Below are positions 1 to 8,336 of a DNA stretch of 64,000 nt, in pieces; within the stretch, counting starts at the first letter, position 1; every line of letters begins with the position of its first letter. Location: positions 1 to 64,000 of the forward strand of contig CAJXJY010000010.1 of assembly GCA_913055875.1 (NCBI GenBank), in the 5' to 3' direction. Below the pieces are notes generated by a model that was not told the DNA's origin, did not search any database, and saw only the letters and a program-made list of their open reading frames with translations. This stretch comes from an uncultured Altererythrobacter sp. (GTDB lineage Bacteria > Pseudomonadota > Alphaproteobacteria > Sphingomonadales > Sphingomonadaceae). Made by a program: the position numbers and the translations under genes.

Positions 1-48
1 CCCTCCACCGCCTCCGGCGGTTCCCCTCCCCCAGAGGGGGAGGAGTGG
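1..48. repeat. Family E palindromic repeat inside valS (right part)
   Basis: The bases contain CCCTCCACCGCC, TCCGGCGG and a CCCCTCCCCC/GGGGGAGGAG pair. They match the right half of the intergenic element at 37838-37991 (CCCCTCCACCACC, TTCGGTGG, then CCTCCTCCC). Here the repeat lies in the valS reading frame without a stop. The left half would be upstream of the window. Confidence 0.6.
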
Positions 49-693
49 TCGGCGATAAACGAAACCCGCGCCGTCGCCGGCTGGGCGCTCGACCAGATCC
101 TCGTCATGCTGCACCCCTTCATGCCATTCATCACCGAGGAGCTGTGGTTGAAGCAGGGGGATCGCGCCAACTACCCGCTGATCACCGCCAAGTGGCCCGA
201 TCCACAGGCGAGCGTGAGCAGGGATGCGACCGACGCGATCGACTGGGTGATCGAGTTGACCACCAATGTCCGCAGCGCGAAGAACGAACTCGGCATTCCT
301 CCGGGCGCGAAGCTGGCCGCGTTCATCGCCGCGCCGTCGGATGTCGCGACCCGCACCATAGAGCGCAGCGCCGCCGCGATCGAACGGCTCGCACGGCTGA
401 CCCCGGTGACCGTCGGCGAGGCGCCCGCAGGCCCGGCGATGCAGGTGACGGCGGGCGAGGACGTGTTCGTCGTCCCGCTCGAAGGCGTGATCGATATCGA
501 GGCGGAGAAAACCCGGCTCGAAAAGGCGCTCGCCGCCTCGCGCAAGGAAGCGAAATCGCTCGAAGGGCGGCTCTCGAACGCGAATTTCGTCGAACGCGCC
601 AAGCCCGAGGCGGTCGAGAAGGCGCGCGCCGACCACGCGCACCACACCGCCGAGGCCGAACGGCTCGAGGCGGCGCTGGCGCGGCTGGGATAA
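1..693 (+). CDS. valS: Valyl-tRNA synthetase, C-terminal part (5' end outside window)
   Basis: Charges tRNA-Val with valine in the cytoplasm. The frame is open from base 1 to the TAA at 691-693, giving the last 230 residues. They show the anticodon-binding domain signature HPFMPFITEELW (residues 38-49 of the visible part) and a C-terminal coiled-coil arm rich in Glu, Lys, Arg and Ala (about residues 164-230) typical of ValRS. The first 15 or so residues (PSTASGGSPPPEGEE) do not look like ValRS; they are translated from a GC-rich palindromic repeat that also occurs between genes at 21177-21328 and 37838-37991. The family identity is certain; whether the insertion is tolerated or the gene is damaged further upstream cannot be seen here. 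Confidence 0.93.
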   Translation, partial: PSTASGGSPPPEGEEWSAINETRAVAGWALDQILVMLHPFMPFITEELWLKQGDRANYPLITAKWPDPQASVSRDATDAIDWVIELTTNVRSAKNELGIPPGAKLAAFIAAPSDVATRTIERSAAAIERLARLTPVTVGEAPAGPAMQVTAGEDVFVVPLEGVIDIEAEKTRLEKALAASRKEAKSLEGRLSNANFVERAKPEAVEKARADHAHHTAEAERLEAALARLG

Positions 694-694
694 C

Positions 695-731
695 AATCCT
701 CCCCCTCCCCGTGCCGGGGAGGATTGATTTT
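695..731 (+). terminator. Rho-independent terminator of valS
   Basis: Ten-base arms AATCCTCCCC (695-704) and GGGGAGGATT (716-725) form a hairpin, followed by a T-rich tail. It begins directly after the valS stop codon. Confidence 0.7.
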
Positions 732-808
732 CCTACACGGTGCGAATCTGCCATGAGGCGGTATGACCACCGCAGGCGAGCATGGCAGGGGGCGGCCTCC
801 CGGAGAAT

Positions 809-949
809 GTGTCAACCGGCCAAATTTGCCATATAATTACATGATTTCAATATCTTACATGATATTTCCGACGGTTGACACGGTGTCGCCTTCGTCAACT
901 TCGCTGTCCTTGCCTCAAAACCGCGGGGGAGTGTCACATGTGTCAACAC
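809..949. promoter_or_regulatory. Candidate operator region upstream of queE with three GTGTCAAC words
   Basis: GTGTCAACCG at 809-818 is repeated as its exact inverse CGGTTGACAC at 872-881, and GTGTCAACAC occurs again at 940-949. The stretch between them (about 820-870) is much richer in A/T than its surroundings. TTGACA at 875-880 could serve as a -35 element, but no convincing -10 was seen. A binding site for an unknown regulator of queE is an inference. Confidence 0.35.
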
Positions 950-962
950 CCCGGCCCTTGCC

Positions 963-1697
963 GTGCGGCTGACGCTCGCCACCCAGGCTCGCGGAGAGCC
1001 CGAAATCTTCGCCTCGGTCCAGGGCGAGGGGCCGAGCGCGGGCACGCCGGTCGCCTTCCTGCGGCTGTCGCGCTGCAACCTCGCCTGCGTGTGGTGCGAC
1101 ACCGCCTATACTTGGCACTGGGACGGCGACGAGCGACCGCACCGGTCGGGAGAGACGTTCGAGCGCAAGGCGAACCAGGTCACACTGGAAGTGGCGGACG
1201 TGGCCCGACGCATCCTCGCCCTGCCCCCTCGCCGACTGGTGGTGACGGGCGGCGAGCCGTTGATGCAGGCGGCGGCGCTGGCCGAACTGGTCGAGGCACT
1301 GCCCGATCATGCGATCGAGATCGAGACCAACGGCACCACTGCGGCCCCGCCGCGGCTCGATATCCGGATCGACCAGTACAATGTCAGCCCCAAGCTCGCG
1401 CATAGCGGCAATCCGGCCGAACTCGCATTGTTGCCCGAGCGGCTCGACTCCTACGCCACCGACCCGCGCGCCTTCTTCAAGTTCGTGATCGCCGAGCCCG
1501 GCGATATCGACGAGGTGCTGGCGCTGCAGGCGCGCTACCGCTTCCCGGCGGAGCGCACCTTCCTGATGCCCGAAGGCACCGACAGCGCAATCCTGCGCGA
1601 GCGCGAACAATGGCTCGCGCCGCTATGTATCGAGCACGGGTTCAGGCTGTCGGACCGGCTGCATATTCACTTGTTCGGGGATACGAGGGGTACTTGA
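963..1697 (+). CDS. queE: 7-carboxy-7-deazaguanine synthase
   Basis: Radical SAM enzyme that converts 6-carboxytetrahydropterin to 7-carboxy-7-deazaguanine, a step in the queuosine (preQ0) pathway. The 244 residues contain the CX3CX2C iron-sulfur motif at Cys38, Cys42 and Cys45, an upstream FASVQGEG substrate segment (16-23) and a TGGEP motif. The length fits the family. The GTG at 963 is the only reasonable start that keeps the whole domain; no strong ribosome-binding site precedes it. It stands alone, convergent with the HerA-like gene, and no preQ1 riboswitch was recognised upstream. Confidence 0.9.
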   Translation: MRLTLATQARGEPEIFASVQGEGPSAGTPVAFLRLSRCNLACVWCDTAYTWHWDGDERPHRSGETFERKANQVTLEVADVARRILALPPRRLVVTGGEPLMQAAALAELVEALPDHAIEIETNGTTAAPPRLDIRIDQYNVSPKLAHSGNPAELALLPERLDSYATDPRAFFKFVIAEPGDIDEVLALQARYRFPAERTFLMPEGTDSAILREREQWLAPLCIEHGFRLSDRLHIHLFGDTRGT

Positions 1698-1705
1698 GGC
1701 GCGGG

Positions 1706-1982
1706 GAGTCCTTGTTTTTCGCTCGCACCTCCGTGCGAGCGTCCTCGCGGCTATTCCTCCCTTCGGTCGGGCCGCTGCGGGCGCGCGGTCGCGCTTGCGG
1801 CCCTACGGGCCGTGCTCCGCGACCAAGCCAGTTGGCTTGGTCCAGATTCCTGGTGCCACGCCGCAGCCGCGCCGCGACCAGCGGCGCCAAAGGGCGACTG
1901 CCCGCCCGCAGGCGCCCGGAGCGAAGCGGAGGAATAGCGCCGAGGACGCACCCGCGGAGGCGGGTGCGCAAAACAAAGACCG
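1706..1982. repeat. Family A palindromic element, copy 1
   Basis: This 277-bp imperfect palindrome fills the gap between two convergent genes. The left end reads GAGTCCTTGTTTTTCGC followed by a hairpin GCTCGCAC-CTCC-GTGCGAGC (1721-1740). The right end is an inverted version with GCACCCGC-GGAG-GCGGGTGC (1948-1967) and AAAACAAAGAC. The reverse strand of the right part aligns with copy 2 at 27576, including the words GCGTCCTCGG, TCCTCCGCTTCGC and CTGCGGGCGGGC. No protein is apparent. Confidence 0.7.
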
Positions 1983-1993
1983 GCAAGGAAGCT

Positions 1994-3736
1994 TCAGCTT
2001 CCTTGCGTTCTCCACCGCTGCACCACGCGATGCACCGATTCCTCCTCGCCGCCGGCCTTGCTCCACAGCTGGACGAAGCTCGGGTCTTCCGACGCGGGGC
2101 GCTTGACCTCTTCGAGGTGGTCGAAGCTGACGCGGATCGGGATCGCGACGCCCTCGCCGCAGATGATGCATTCGCGGTTGCGCAGCGCGGGGATCGAATC
2201 GAGGAAGCCGCGCGCGCCCTCGGGCATGGCGGCCTTGACGAAGGCCTGGTCGCGGTCGTTGTTGAGCCGCATCGAGATGATCGTGCCGCACTGCGACAGC
2301 ACGCCTTCGGCAAGATCCGACGGGCGCTGCGTGATGAGGCCGAGCGAGATGCCGTATTTGCGGCCCTCCTTGGCGATGCGGCTGAGGATGGTGCCGACCG
2401 AAGATCCGTCGGCGTTCTTTTCGTTGGGGACGTAGCGGTGCGCCTCTTCGCACACCAGCAGGATCGGGCGGGTCTTCTCCTCGCGGCCCCAGATGGCGAA
2501 GTCGAACACCAGTCGGCTGAGCACCGCCACCACCGTGCTGGTGATGTCCGACGGCACGCCCGAGACGTCGATGATCGAGATCGGCATGCCCTCGCCGGGC
2601 ATGCGGAAGATCTTGGAGATGAACTCGGCCATGGTGTCGCCGACCAGCATCCCTGAGAACATGAACTGGTAGCGCGGATCGGACTTCATCTCTTCGAGCT
2701 TGGTCTTGATCCGCATGTAGGGCGCGGTGTTGGTCGCCTTGTCGAGCTTGCCCATCTCGTCCTGGATTGCGGTCGAGAGGTCCGACAGCAGATAGGGGAT
2801 CGGCGAATCGACGGTGATCTTGCCCATCGTCTCGGCGAGACGGTTCTTGCCGCGCGCCTTGAGCAGGCACTTGGCGAGAATGTCGGCATCGGTCTGGCGG
2901 TCGTTGCCGGTGCTGGTCAGCAGCACCTCGCAATGCTCCTCGAAATTCATCAGCCAGTACGGCATCTGCAGGTTCGAGACGTCGAGGATCAGCCCGTTGG
3001 TGCGAAACGCGGCGGAGTATTCGCCGTGCGGGTCGATCATCACCACATGGCCTTCGGGCGCCGCCTCGCAGATGCGATGCAGGATCAGCGCCGCGCTGGT
3101 CGACTTGCCGGTGCCGGTCGAGCCGAGCAGCGCGAAGTGCTTGCCCAGCATCGCGTCGATATAGATGCCCGCGCGGATATCCTTGGTCGGATAGACCGTG
3201 CCGATCTGGATGTTGGAGCGCCCGTCGCTGGCGTAGACCTGCCGCAAATCGGCGGTGGTGGCGGGATAGATCATGGATCCCGGAATCGGATAGCGCGTGA
3301 CGCCGCGCTTGAAGCCGTTGATCTTGCCGGTCAGCTTCTCCTCGCTGCCTTCGCCGAGGAAGTCGATATTGGCGAGGATGCCGTTGGCGCGCCGGTCCTG
3401 CCGCTGGTTGCGCACGCTGGCGAGCAGCCAGCTGTTGCCGACGCGGATCTTGATCTGGCTGCCGACCTGGCCGGCGAGCGCGATCGAGGGATCGTCGTCC
3501 TGCATGCACTGGTTGAGCCGTTCGAGATCGAGCGCGATCTGCGAGCCCGAACCGGCGATTTCGAGCACCACGCCGATCGGCTGCGTCGCATTGTCTTCCG
3601 GCGCCGCCTGCTTGGCAGCTTGTGCAGGCGCGGGTTTCGCCCCGGCCTGCGGCGCACTCGCCGCGGCACGCGCCGCACCGGGCGCGGGCCGGTCGGTAGT
3701 ACGGCGGTTGAAATCGTGATTGCCCATGTCGCTCAT
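1994..3736 (-). CDS. HerA-like DUF87 ATPase
   Basis: Predicted DNA-translocating ATPase of the HerA/FtsK superfamily, acting on DNA in the cytoplasm. The 580 residues begin with a Pro/Ala/Gln-rich, probably disordered segment (about 10-50). A HAS-barrel-like region follows, then Walker A GSTGTGKS (205-212) and Walker B ILLVCEE (425-431), with a sensor region near ITQRPSDL. It has the usual size for stand-alone bacterial HerA-like proteins. No NurA nuclease partner lies next to it, so its pathway is unknown; a role in DNA repair or defence is only inferred from the family. The start at 3736 was taken because the conserved region begins well inside. A later ATG (MGNHDF) is possible. Confidence 0.85.
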   Translation of the reverse strand: MSDMGNHDFNRRTTDRPAPGAARAAASAPQAGAKPAPAQAAKQAAPEDNATQPIGVVLEIAGSGSQIALDLERLNQCMQDDDPSIALAGQVGSQIKIRVGNSWLLASVRNQRQDRRANGILANIDFLGEGSEEKLTGKINGFKRGVTRYPIPGSMIYPATTADLRQVYASDGRSNIQIGTVYPTKDIRAGIYIDAMLGKHFALLGSTGTGKSTSAALILHRICEAAPEGHVVMIDPHGEYSAAFRTNGLILDVSNLQMPYWLMNFEEHCEVLLTSTGNDRQTDADILAKCLLKARGKNRLAETMGKITVDSPIPYLLSDLSTAIQDEMGKLDKATNTAPYMRIKTKLEEMKSDPRYQFMFSGMLVGDTMAEFISKIFRMPGEGMPISIIDVSGVPSDITSTVVAVLSRLVFDFAIWGREEKTRPILLVCEEAHRYVPNEKNADGSSVGTILSRIAKEGRKYGISLGLITQRPSDLAEGVLSQCGTIISMRLNNDRDQAFVKAAMPEGARGFLDSIPALRNRECIICGEGVAIPIRVSFDHLEEVKRPASEDPSFVQLWSKAGGEEESVHRVVQRWRTQGS

Positions 3737-3820
3737 GTGCAGAACGGTCCCCTGTCAGATACCTTCGGGGAGATAGGCGAGACGGGGTTAAGATCGCGTC
3801 AACGCTGGGGTTTCGAGCCG

Positions 3821-4579
3821 TCAGATCAACGCGAACAACCGCCCCGCGATCCAGCCCATCCCGACCGACATCAGCACCGCGATCAGGCCGTAGAGAAACG
3901 CCTGTCTTTGCGAGAAAATCTCGACGAAACGCTCGAACCCGACCTTGCGCACCTCGACCTCGGCGATCGCCGAGGCGATCACCCGGCCGCGGGCGATGGC
4001 GAAGGTTTCCGCGGTGTAGGCGCCGGTCTGGACGTTGGAAGGCAGCTCGATCCGCGCCTGGTAGAGCACCTGTTCGCTGATCTCGACCCCGTTCATGTCC
4101 TCCTTGAACAGCCCCTGCCGGGTGCGCAGGTCGACCAGTCCGGCGGTGAAGCGCGCCTGCTCCTCGAGATCGACCAGCCCGCCCGGCGAGAGCTGGATGA
4201 ACTCGGTGCCGAGCTCGTAGATCGCTGCGGTGCGCTCGTCGACGATCTGCTCGATCGGCTTCGAGGAGGCGACCGCGAAGAAGGACGGGGCGGAGCGGAA
4301 AGTGGTGCTGTCGGCGTTGATCCAGATGCCGCCGACGCGCTCCTTTTCGCGGATGCGGACCGGGGCGGTCGGGCCCTTGAGCACCACCACGATATCGTAA
4401 TCCTGCCCCGCCCTTGCGCCGCGCGGATCGAGGATCGCGCCGAACAGCAGCAATTCGGTGCCGGTGAAGCCCTGCCGCACCTGGATATCGTCCTGCGAGA
4501 CCTCGGGTACGAGGATCGGCTCGCTGCTCTGCGCGGGGAGCAGCACCAGCGCCGCGAGCAGGATCAGCAGCCGCTTCAC
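3821..4579 (-). CDS. TIGR02186 family membrane-anchored protein
   Basis: The 252 residues start with an N-terminal signal sequence (LLILLAALVLLPAQ, 4-17). A beta-rich extracytoplasmic domain of the TIGR02186 type follows, and a C-terminal transmembrane helix near LYGLIAVLMSVGMGWIAG. The biochemical function is unknown. The GTG start overlaps the TGA of the upstream TauE-type gene by four bases, so the two are translationally coupled. This pairing is common for the family and suggests a shared transport task, perhaps as a periplasmic accessory subunit. The family is recognised from the signal-domain-anchor layout and the context. Confidence 0.75.
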   Translation of the reverse strand: MKRLLILLAALVLLPAQSSEPILVPEVSQDDIQVRQGFTGTELLLFGAILDPRGARAGQDYDIVVVLKGPTAPVRIREKERVGGIWINADSTTFRSAPSFFAVASSKPIEQIVDERTAAIYELGTEFIQLSPGGLVDLEEQARFTAGLVDLRTRQGLFKEDMNGVEISEQVLYQARIELPSNVQTGAYTAETFAIARGRVIASAIAEVEVRKVGFERFVEIFSQRQAFLYGLIAVLMSVGMGWIAGRLFALI

Positions 4580-5490
4580 AGCTGGATCACCGTGTAGATC
4601 TCGTCGGGCTGGTAGAACAGGCCGAACAGCATCCGCAGCGCCACCGCGAGCACGATCGCCGCCAGCGCCAGCCGCAGCCATTCGGCCTTGACCTTCTGCG
4701 CCAGCTGGGTGCCGAACTGCGCCCCGGTGACCGACCCGAACAGCAGCAGCACGACGAGCACGATATCGACCGCATGCGTGGTCAGCGCATGCATCATCGT
4801 CGTCGCCATGGTCACGAACAGGATGTTGAACAGCGAAGTGCCGACCACCACGCCCGCGCTCATGCCGAGGATGTAGAGCATCGCGGGGACGAGGATGAAC
4901 CCGCCGCCCACCCCCATCAGCATGGTCAGCGTGCCGACCGCAACCCCGAGCAGCAACGGTGCGAAGGGAGAGATGTAGAGCCCCGAGCGATAGAACCGCC
5001 AGCGCAGCGGCAGCGCGGTGACGATCGGGTGATGCCGCCGCTTGCGCGGCTTGGGCGCGACGCCGTCCCTGGGCGGGCGCAGGCTGTCGATCGCCTCGCG
5101 CAGCATCAGCGAACCGATCGAGCCGAGCATGACGACGTAGAGCACGCTGATGACCACGTCGATCTGCCCGATCGCCTGGAAGAAGCGGAACAGCAGCGCG
5201 CCGATGCCCGCGCCGATGATCCCGCCGCCGACGGTGATCAGCCCCATGCGATAGTCGACCCCGCCGCGCCGCCGGTGCGCGAGAACGCCCGAAACGCTCG
5301 CCCCGGTCACCTGGGTCGAGGCCGAGGCCGCCGCGACCGTCGGCGGGACGCCGTAGAAGATCAGCAGCGGGGTGGTCAGGAAGCCTCCCCCGACGCCGAA
5401 CAGCCCCGACAGCACCCCCGTCAGCGCACCGAGCGCGACGATCACCAGCCCGTCGACCGCGAGATTGGCAATGGGGAGGTAGACGTCCAT
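4576..5490 (-). CDS. TauE/SafE family sulfite/sulfonate exporter-like permease
   Basis: Inner-membrane protein of 304 residues with about eight hydrophobic helices and the repeated glycine-rich segments seen in the two halves of TauE/SafE proteins (LFGVGGGFLTTPLL near 28-41 and LMGVGGGFILVPAM in the second half). The family moves organosulfur or sulfite anions; the substrate here is unknown. It is the first gene of a two-gene operon with the TIGR02186 gene. The ATG start lies just upstream of a charged-poor N-terminus (MDVYLPIANLAVDG). Confidence 0.88.
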   Translation of the reverse strand: MDVYLPIANLAVDGLVIVALGALTGVLSGLFGVGGGFLTTPLLIFYGVPPTVAAASASTQVTGASVSGVLAHRRRGGVDYRMGLITVGGGIIGAGIGALLFRFFQAIGQIDVVISVLYVVMLGSIGSLMLREAIDSLRPPRDGVAPKPRKRRHHPIVTALPLRWRFYRSGLYISPFAPLLLGVAVGTLTMLMGVGGGFILVPAMLYILGMSAGVVVGTSLFNILFVTMATTMMHALTTHAVDIVLVVLLLFGSVTGAQFGTQLAQKVKAEWLRLALAAIVLAVALRMLFGLFYQPDEIYTVIQL

Positions 5491-5560
5491 GCGAGCGCCC
5501 TATCGCAGCGCAGCGGCGGAGCAAAGCGGAAGCGTTGGCGGATGGGTCGCGGGCTCTGGC

Positions 5561-5739
5561 GAGTCTTTATTGCGTGCGGGCCGGATCTCCGTCCGGCCCT
5601 TGCGGCACCGGCCCACTCCCCCCCCCTTCCACCCCGACTTTAGTATCCTAAGGGTGGAAGGGTGGGGGAGTGGGCCGGTGCCGCACCCGGCGGTCCGATG
5701 CCTGCCAAAGTAGTGACAGGTCGCATCACCGCCGGAAAA
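5561..5739. repeat. Family B palindromic element, copy 1
   Basis: Three structures follow each other. First is the head GAGTCTTTATTGCGTGC with hairpin GGGCCGGAT-CTCC-GTCCGGCCC (5578-5599). Second is a long hairpin with 30-base arms (5605-5634 and 5652-5681, one mismatch) closing the 17-nt loop CGACTTTAGTATCCTAA (5635-5651). Third is a nested hairpin at 5689-5733 with outer stem GGCGGT/ACCGCC and inner stem CCTG/CAGG, followed by GGAAAA. All three parts recur at 9566-9743. Confidence 0.8.
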
Positions 5740-5743
5740 CCCC

Positions 5744-6850
5744 TCAAAACCCGCTCGAAAGCGTCACCGCCACCCCCGAGCCGGGCTCGGCATCGCCCGC
5801 GACGCGCAGCCGGTAGTCGAGCGCCAGCCGCGCCGGGCTATCGCCGAGCCGCATGTCGACACTTGCGCTGGGTCCGATATCGAGTCGCGCCGCACCGCGC
5901 TGCGCTCCGCCCCATGCTCCGGCGCCTGCGCGCAGCTCGCCGAGGTCGAACGCCGCCACTTCGCGCGTCATCCGTGCCTGGCCGTCGGCGAAGGGAGTGG
6001 CGAATCTACCGCCGACATAGCCCCCTTGCGCATAGACTTCTGCGCGCAGGCCCGCGGGCAGGTCGAGTGGAGCGACTTCGGATACCAGCATCGCAGCGGG
6101 GCGGAATTCGGTTCGCCCATTCGCCATGCGGGCGCGCAGTTCGGCCTGCGCGGCAACGGGCACGCCGTTCAAGGGACGCGCAGCGAGGCCCACAGCCAGT
6201 TCGCGATCCTCCGGCCCGGCGAGCGCCGAGGTGAAGCGGGCATAGGCCTCGGGGCGCAAGTTGCTGCGCGGCGCGAGCCGGTGCCGGAGCACCGCACCGG
6301 CTTGGCTCGCTCCGTAGACGGGCGAGAGCAGCCCGGGCGCCGAACTGGAGGTCGCCCCTTGACGGAGGTAGACCCACCCCTCGAGCGACCAGCGATCTGC
6401 CGCGGGAGGCGGCGGCGCGCCGGCCGACAGCGGGCGGCCGAGGCCGGGAGCGCCGAACCTCGCAGAACCCCCGGCTGCCAGGCCGCGGCGCTGTTCTAGC
6501 GCCGCGAGCCACAGATACTGGTGCGACGCCATCGTGTCGAAACCGCCGCCCGGGGACGGCATGCCGCCCGTCGCCAAGGCGAGGGGCAACGCGGCGCCCT
6601 GCCCGTTCGGTGCTCCCCCGTCGCGCGATGCCGAATGGGCAGACCGGACCGTCAAGCCAACCGCCGCGCCCGATCCCGCCGACCGGACGGGCGGTTCTGA
6701 CGCGCTGCCTTCTGCGAAGAACTCCCCGATCGGCTCGGGGAGCAAGGGGAACGGCGACTCCCACAGCGCGATCCGCATCGCACACCATAGCGCCAAGACG
6801 CCGCCAAGCACGACCAGCGGCTGTCCGCGACGTTTCGCTGCCGTTCTCAT
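5744..6850 (-). CDS. Putative outer-membrane beta-barrel protein, NfrA C-terminal-like
   Basis: The 368 residues begin with a single N-terminal hydrophobic segment (LVVLGGVLALWCAM, about 12-25). An Ala/Gly/Ser-rich linker and a region of alternating amphipathic strands follow, ending in Phe (VAVTLSSGF), the usual terminal signature of outer-membrane barrels. Its ATG overlaps the stop codon of the glycosyltransferase upstream (ATGA). In enterobacteria NfrB (glycosyltransferase) and NfrA (outer-membrane protein) form the phage N4 receptor system; by position and shape this would be the NfrA counterpart, though much shorter. That assignment is inference. A NfrA-independent envelope protein is possible. 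Confidence 0.6.
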   Translation of the reverse strand: MRTAAKRRGQPLVVLGGVLALWCAMRIALWESPFPLLPEPIGEFFAEGSASEPPVRSAGSGAAVGLTVRSAHSASRDGGAPNGQGAALPLALATGGMPSPGGGFDTMASHQYLWLAALEQRRGLAAGGSARFGAPGLGRPLSAGAPPPPAADRWSLEGWVYLRQGATSSSAPGLLSPVYGASQAGAVLRHRLAPRSNLRPEAYARFTSALAGPEDRELAVGLAARPLNGVPVAAQAELRARMANGRTEFRPAAMLVSEVAPLDLPAGLRAEVYAQGGYVGGRFATPFADGQARMTREVAAFDLGELRAGAGAWGGAQRGAARLDIGPSASVDMRLGDSPARLALDYRLRVAGDAEPGSGVAVTLSSGF

Positions 6851-8256
6851 CCGCGCGCCGCCGCGAGCGAGCGCCCGATCGCCTCGGGATGCAAATCGTG
6901 TTCGGTCTTGTCCCATCGCGGCGTCTCGCCGAGCAGGCTGCGCGCATAGGCCGCCAGCGCGCGCCGCCCCGCCATGATCGCGATGGTGTTGGCGACCACC
7001 ATGCGCGGAATCGCCCACAGGCCCTCGGCAAGGCCGTATTCGCGCGCGGTGAAGGCGGTGCGGAACGCGATCCGCCAGCACAGGCCGAACAGGTTGCACC
7101 ACAGGATCGCCTGCAGCAGCGGCGAGCCGTCGATCGCCGCTCCGATCCCGGCCAGCCCGAGCGCCCAGCCGAGCGTCGCCAGTATCAGCAGCAGGTAGCC
7201 GACCGCGAGGATCAGCGCCGCGAACGGCCCACGCCGGTCGCGTAGGCGCATCCAGCACTCCACCACACTACCGCTCCAGCCGAGCCGGTCCCAGCCCTGG
7301 AAGGCGATGCCGTGAAGCCAGCGGGTCTTCTGCCGCACCGCCCGGTCGAGCCGCGCGGGGAAGCAGGCACGCGTCGCCACCAGCCGTCCGTCGGGCGCGC
7401 GCACGCGCAGGAATCGGGTGCGCCCGCCGAGCGCTCCGATGCCGATGCCGAGCTCGTAATCCTCGGTCAGGCAATCGGTCGCGAAGGGTCCGTCGTCGGC
7501 GCGCCGCATTGCCAGCTTGTCGAGCGCATCGCGGCGGATCGCGCAGCCGACCCCTGCGAGCGGGAGTCCGGCGCCGAGTGCATCGCGCACCACCATCGTT
7601 TTCCCATGCGCCTCGGCGAATTCGTCGCAATAATGGCTGCCGATACCGAAGGTGCCCGATTGCGGTTCGGGCCTGACGGGTAGTTGCACCATCTCCGCCT
7701 GCGCTATGGAAGCGTCGAGCACGCCGATCGCCGCCGGATCGACCATGTCCTCGGCATCGTGCAACACCACCATGCGCACCGTCCGGCCGCTCCTCTGCTC
7801 GTCGGTTGTCAACGCACGATAGAGCCGGTTGAGGCAGTCGGCCTTGGTTGTCGGCCCGTCGCGATCATGCACGACGATCCGCAGGCGGTCGTCGTGTCCG
7901 CCCACCGCCATCGCCGCTTCGAGCGTGGCGGGATCGTTGCGGTAGCAGCCGAGATAGAGCCGCAATTCGCGCTGCGGCCACACTGCCAGCAGGTGCCGGA
8001 TGGTCGGGCCGATAATGCGCGCCTCGCGCCACGCGGGCAGGAACACGGCGACCGGACCGGAGAGCGTCGCGGGGTTCTCTTCGGCGCAGTCGAGCTGCCG
8101 CGGCCGCGTGCGCCGGGTCAGCGCGAGCCGGAGCCAGACGAGATCGATCGCCAGTTCGTCGAGCGCCCCGATCAGGAAGAAGATTCCGGCGAACAGCAGC
8201 AGTTCGTGCTGCACCAGCACGAGCCATTGCCAGGCCGTGAATTCCCATGGTTCCAC
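6847..8256 (-). CDS. NfrB-like membrane glycosyltransferase
   Basis: Inner-membrane family 2-type glycosyltransferase of 469 residues, related to the N-terminal part of NfrB. A hydrophobic helix near the N-terminus (LLLFAGIFFLIGAL) is followed by the catalytic domain with AVFLPAWREA, the HDAED metal-binding motif, TEDYELG and an RQKTRW motif. Several C-terminal helices follow. GTG at 8254-8256 (VEPWEF) is preferred because the upstream extension does not look conserved. It is coupled to the outer-membrane gene downstream and diverges from nhaA with only 80 bp between, so both promoters must lie there. Substrate unknown. Confidence 0.8.
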   Translation of the reverse strand: MEPWEFTAWQWLVLVQHELLLFAGIFFLIGALDELAIDLVWLRLALTRRTRPRQLDCAEENPATLSGPVAVFLPAWREARIIGPTIRHLLAVWPQRELRLYLGCYRNDPATLEAAMAVGGHDDRLRIVVHDRDGPTTKADCLNRLYRALTTDEQRSGRTVRMVVLHDAEDMVDPAAIGVLDASIAQAEMVQLPVRPEPQSGTFGIGSHYCDEFAEAHGKTMVVRDALGAGLPLAGVGCAIRRDALDKLAMRRADDGPFATDCLTEDYELGIGIGALGGRTRFLRVRAPDGRLVATRACFPARLDRAVRQKTRWLHGIAFQGWDRLGWSGSVVECWMRLRDRRGPFAALILAVGYLLLILATLGWALGLAGIGAAIDGSPLLQAILWCNLFGLCWRIAFRTAFTAREYGLAEGLWAIPRMVVANTIAIMAGRRALAAYARSLLGETPRWDKTEHDLHPEAIGRSLAAARG

Positions 8257-8297
8257 ACCGTGCCCCCCTGCGGAACTACGTATCTCTACGATGCAGT

Positions 8298-8314
8298 GCT
8301 TGCAACGCGCAAGC
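8298..8314 (+). promoter_or_regulatory. Small inverted repeat in the nfrB-like/nhaA divergent region
   Basis: GCTTGC (8298-8303) and GCAAGC (8309-8314) flank five bases, 22 bp before the nhaA start codon. It could be an operator or a leader hairpin; nothing else supports a function. Confidence 0.2.
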
Positions 8315-8336
8315 TTTTGCGAAAAAGGGTCGCGAC

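Noticed and set aside
698-962. PreQ1 riboswitch before queE
   Set aside because: The short hairpin and purine-rich tail of preQ1-I or the larger preQ1-II fold could not be found in the leader.
2933-4597. Long open frame (554 codons) on the plus strand
   Set aside because: It runs antisense to the HerA-like and TIGR02186 genes; amino-acid content is Arg/Asp/Gly-rich in the way of GC-rich shadow frames.
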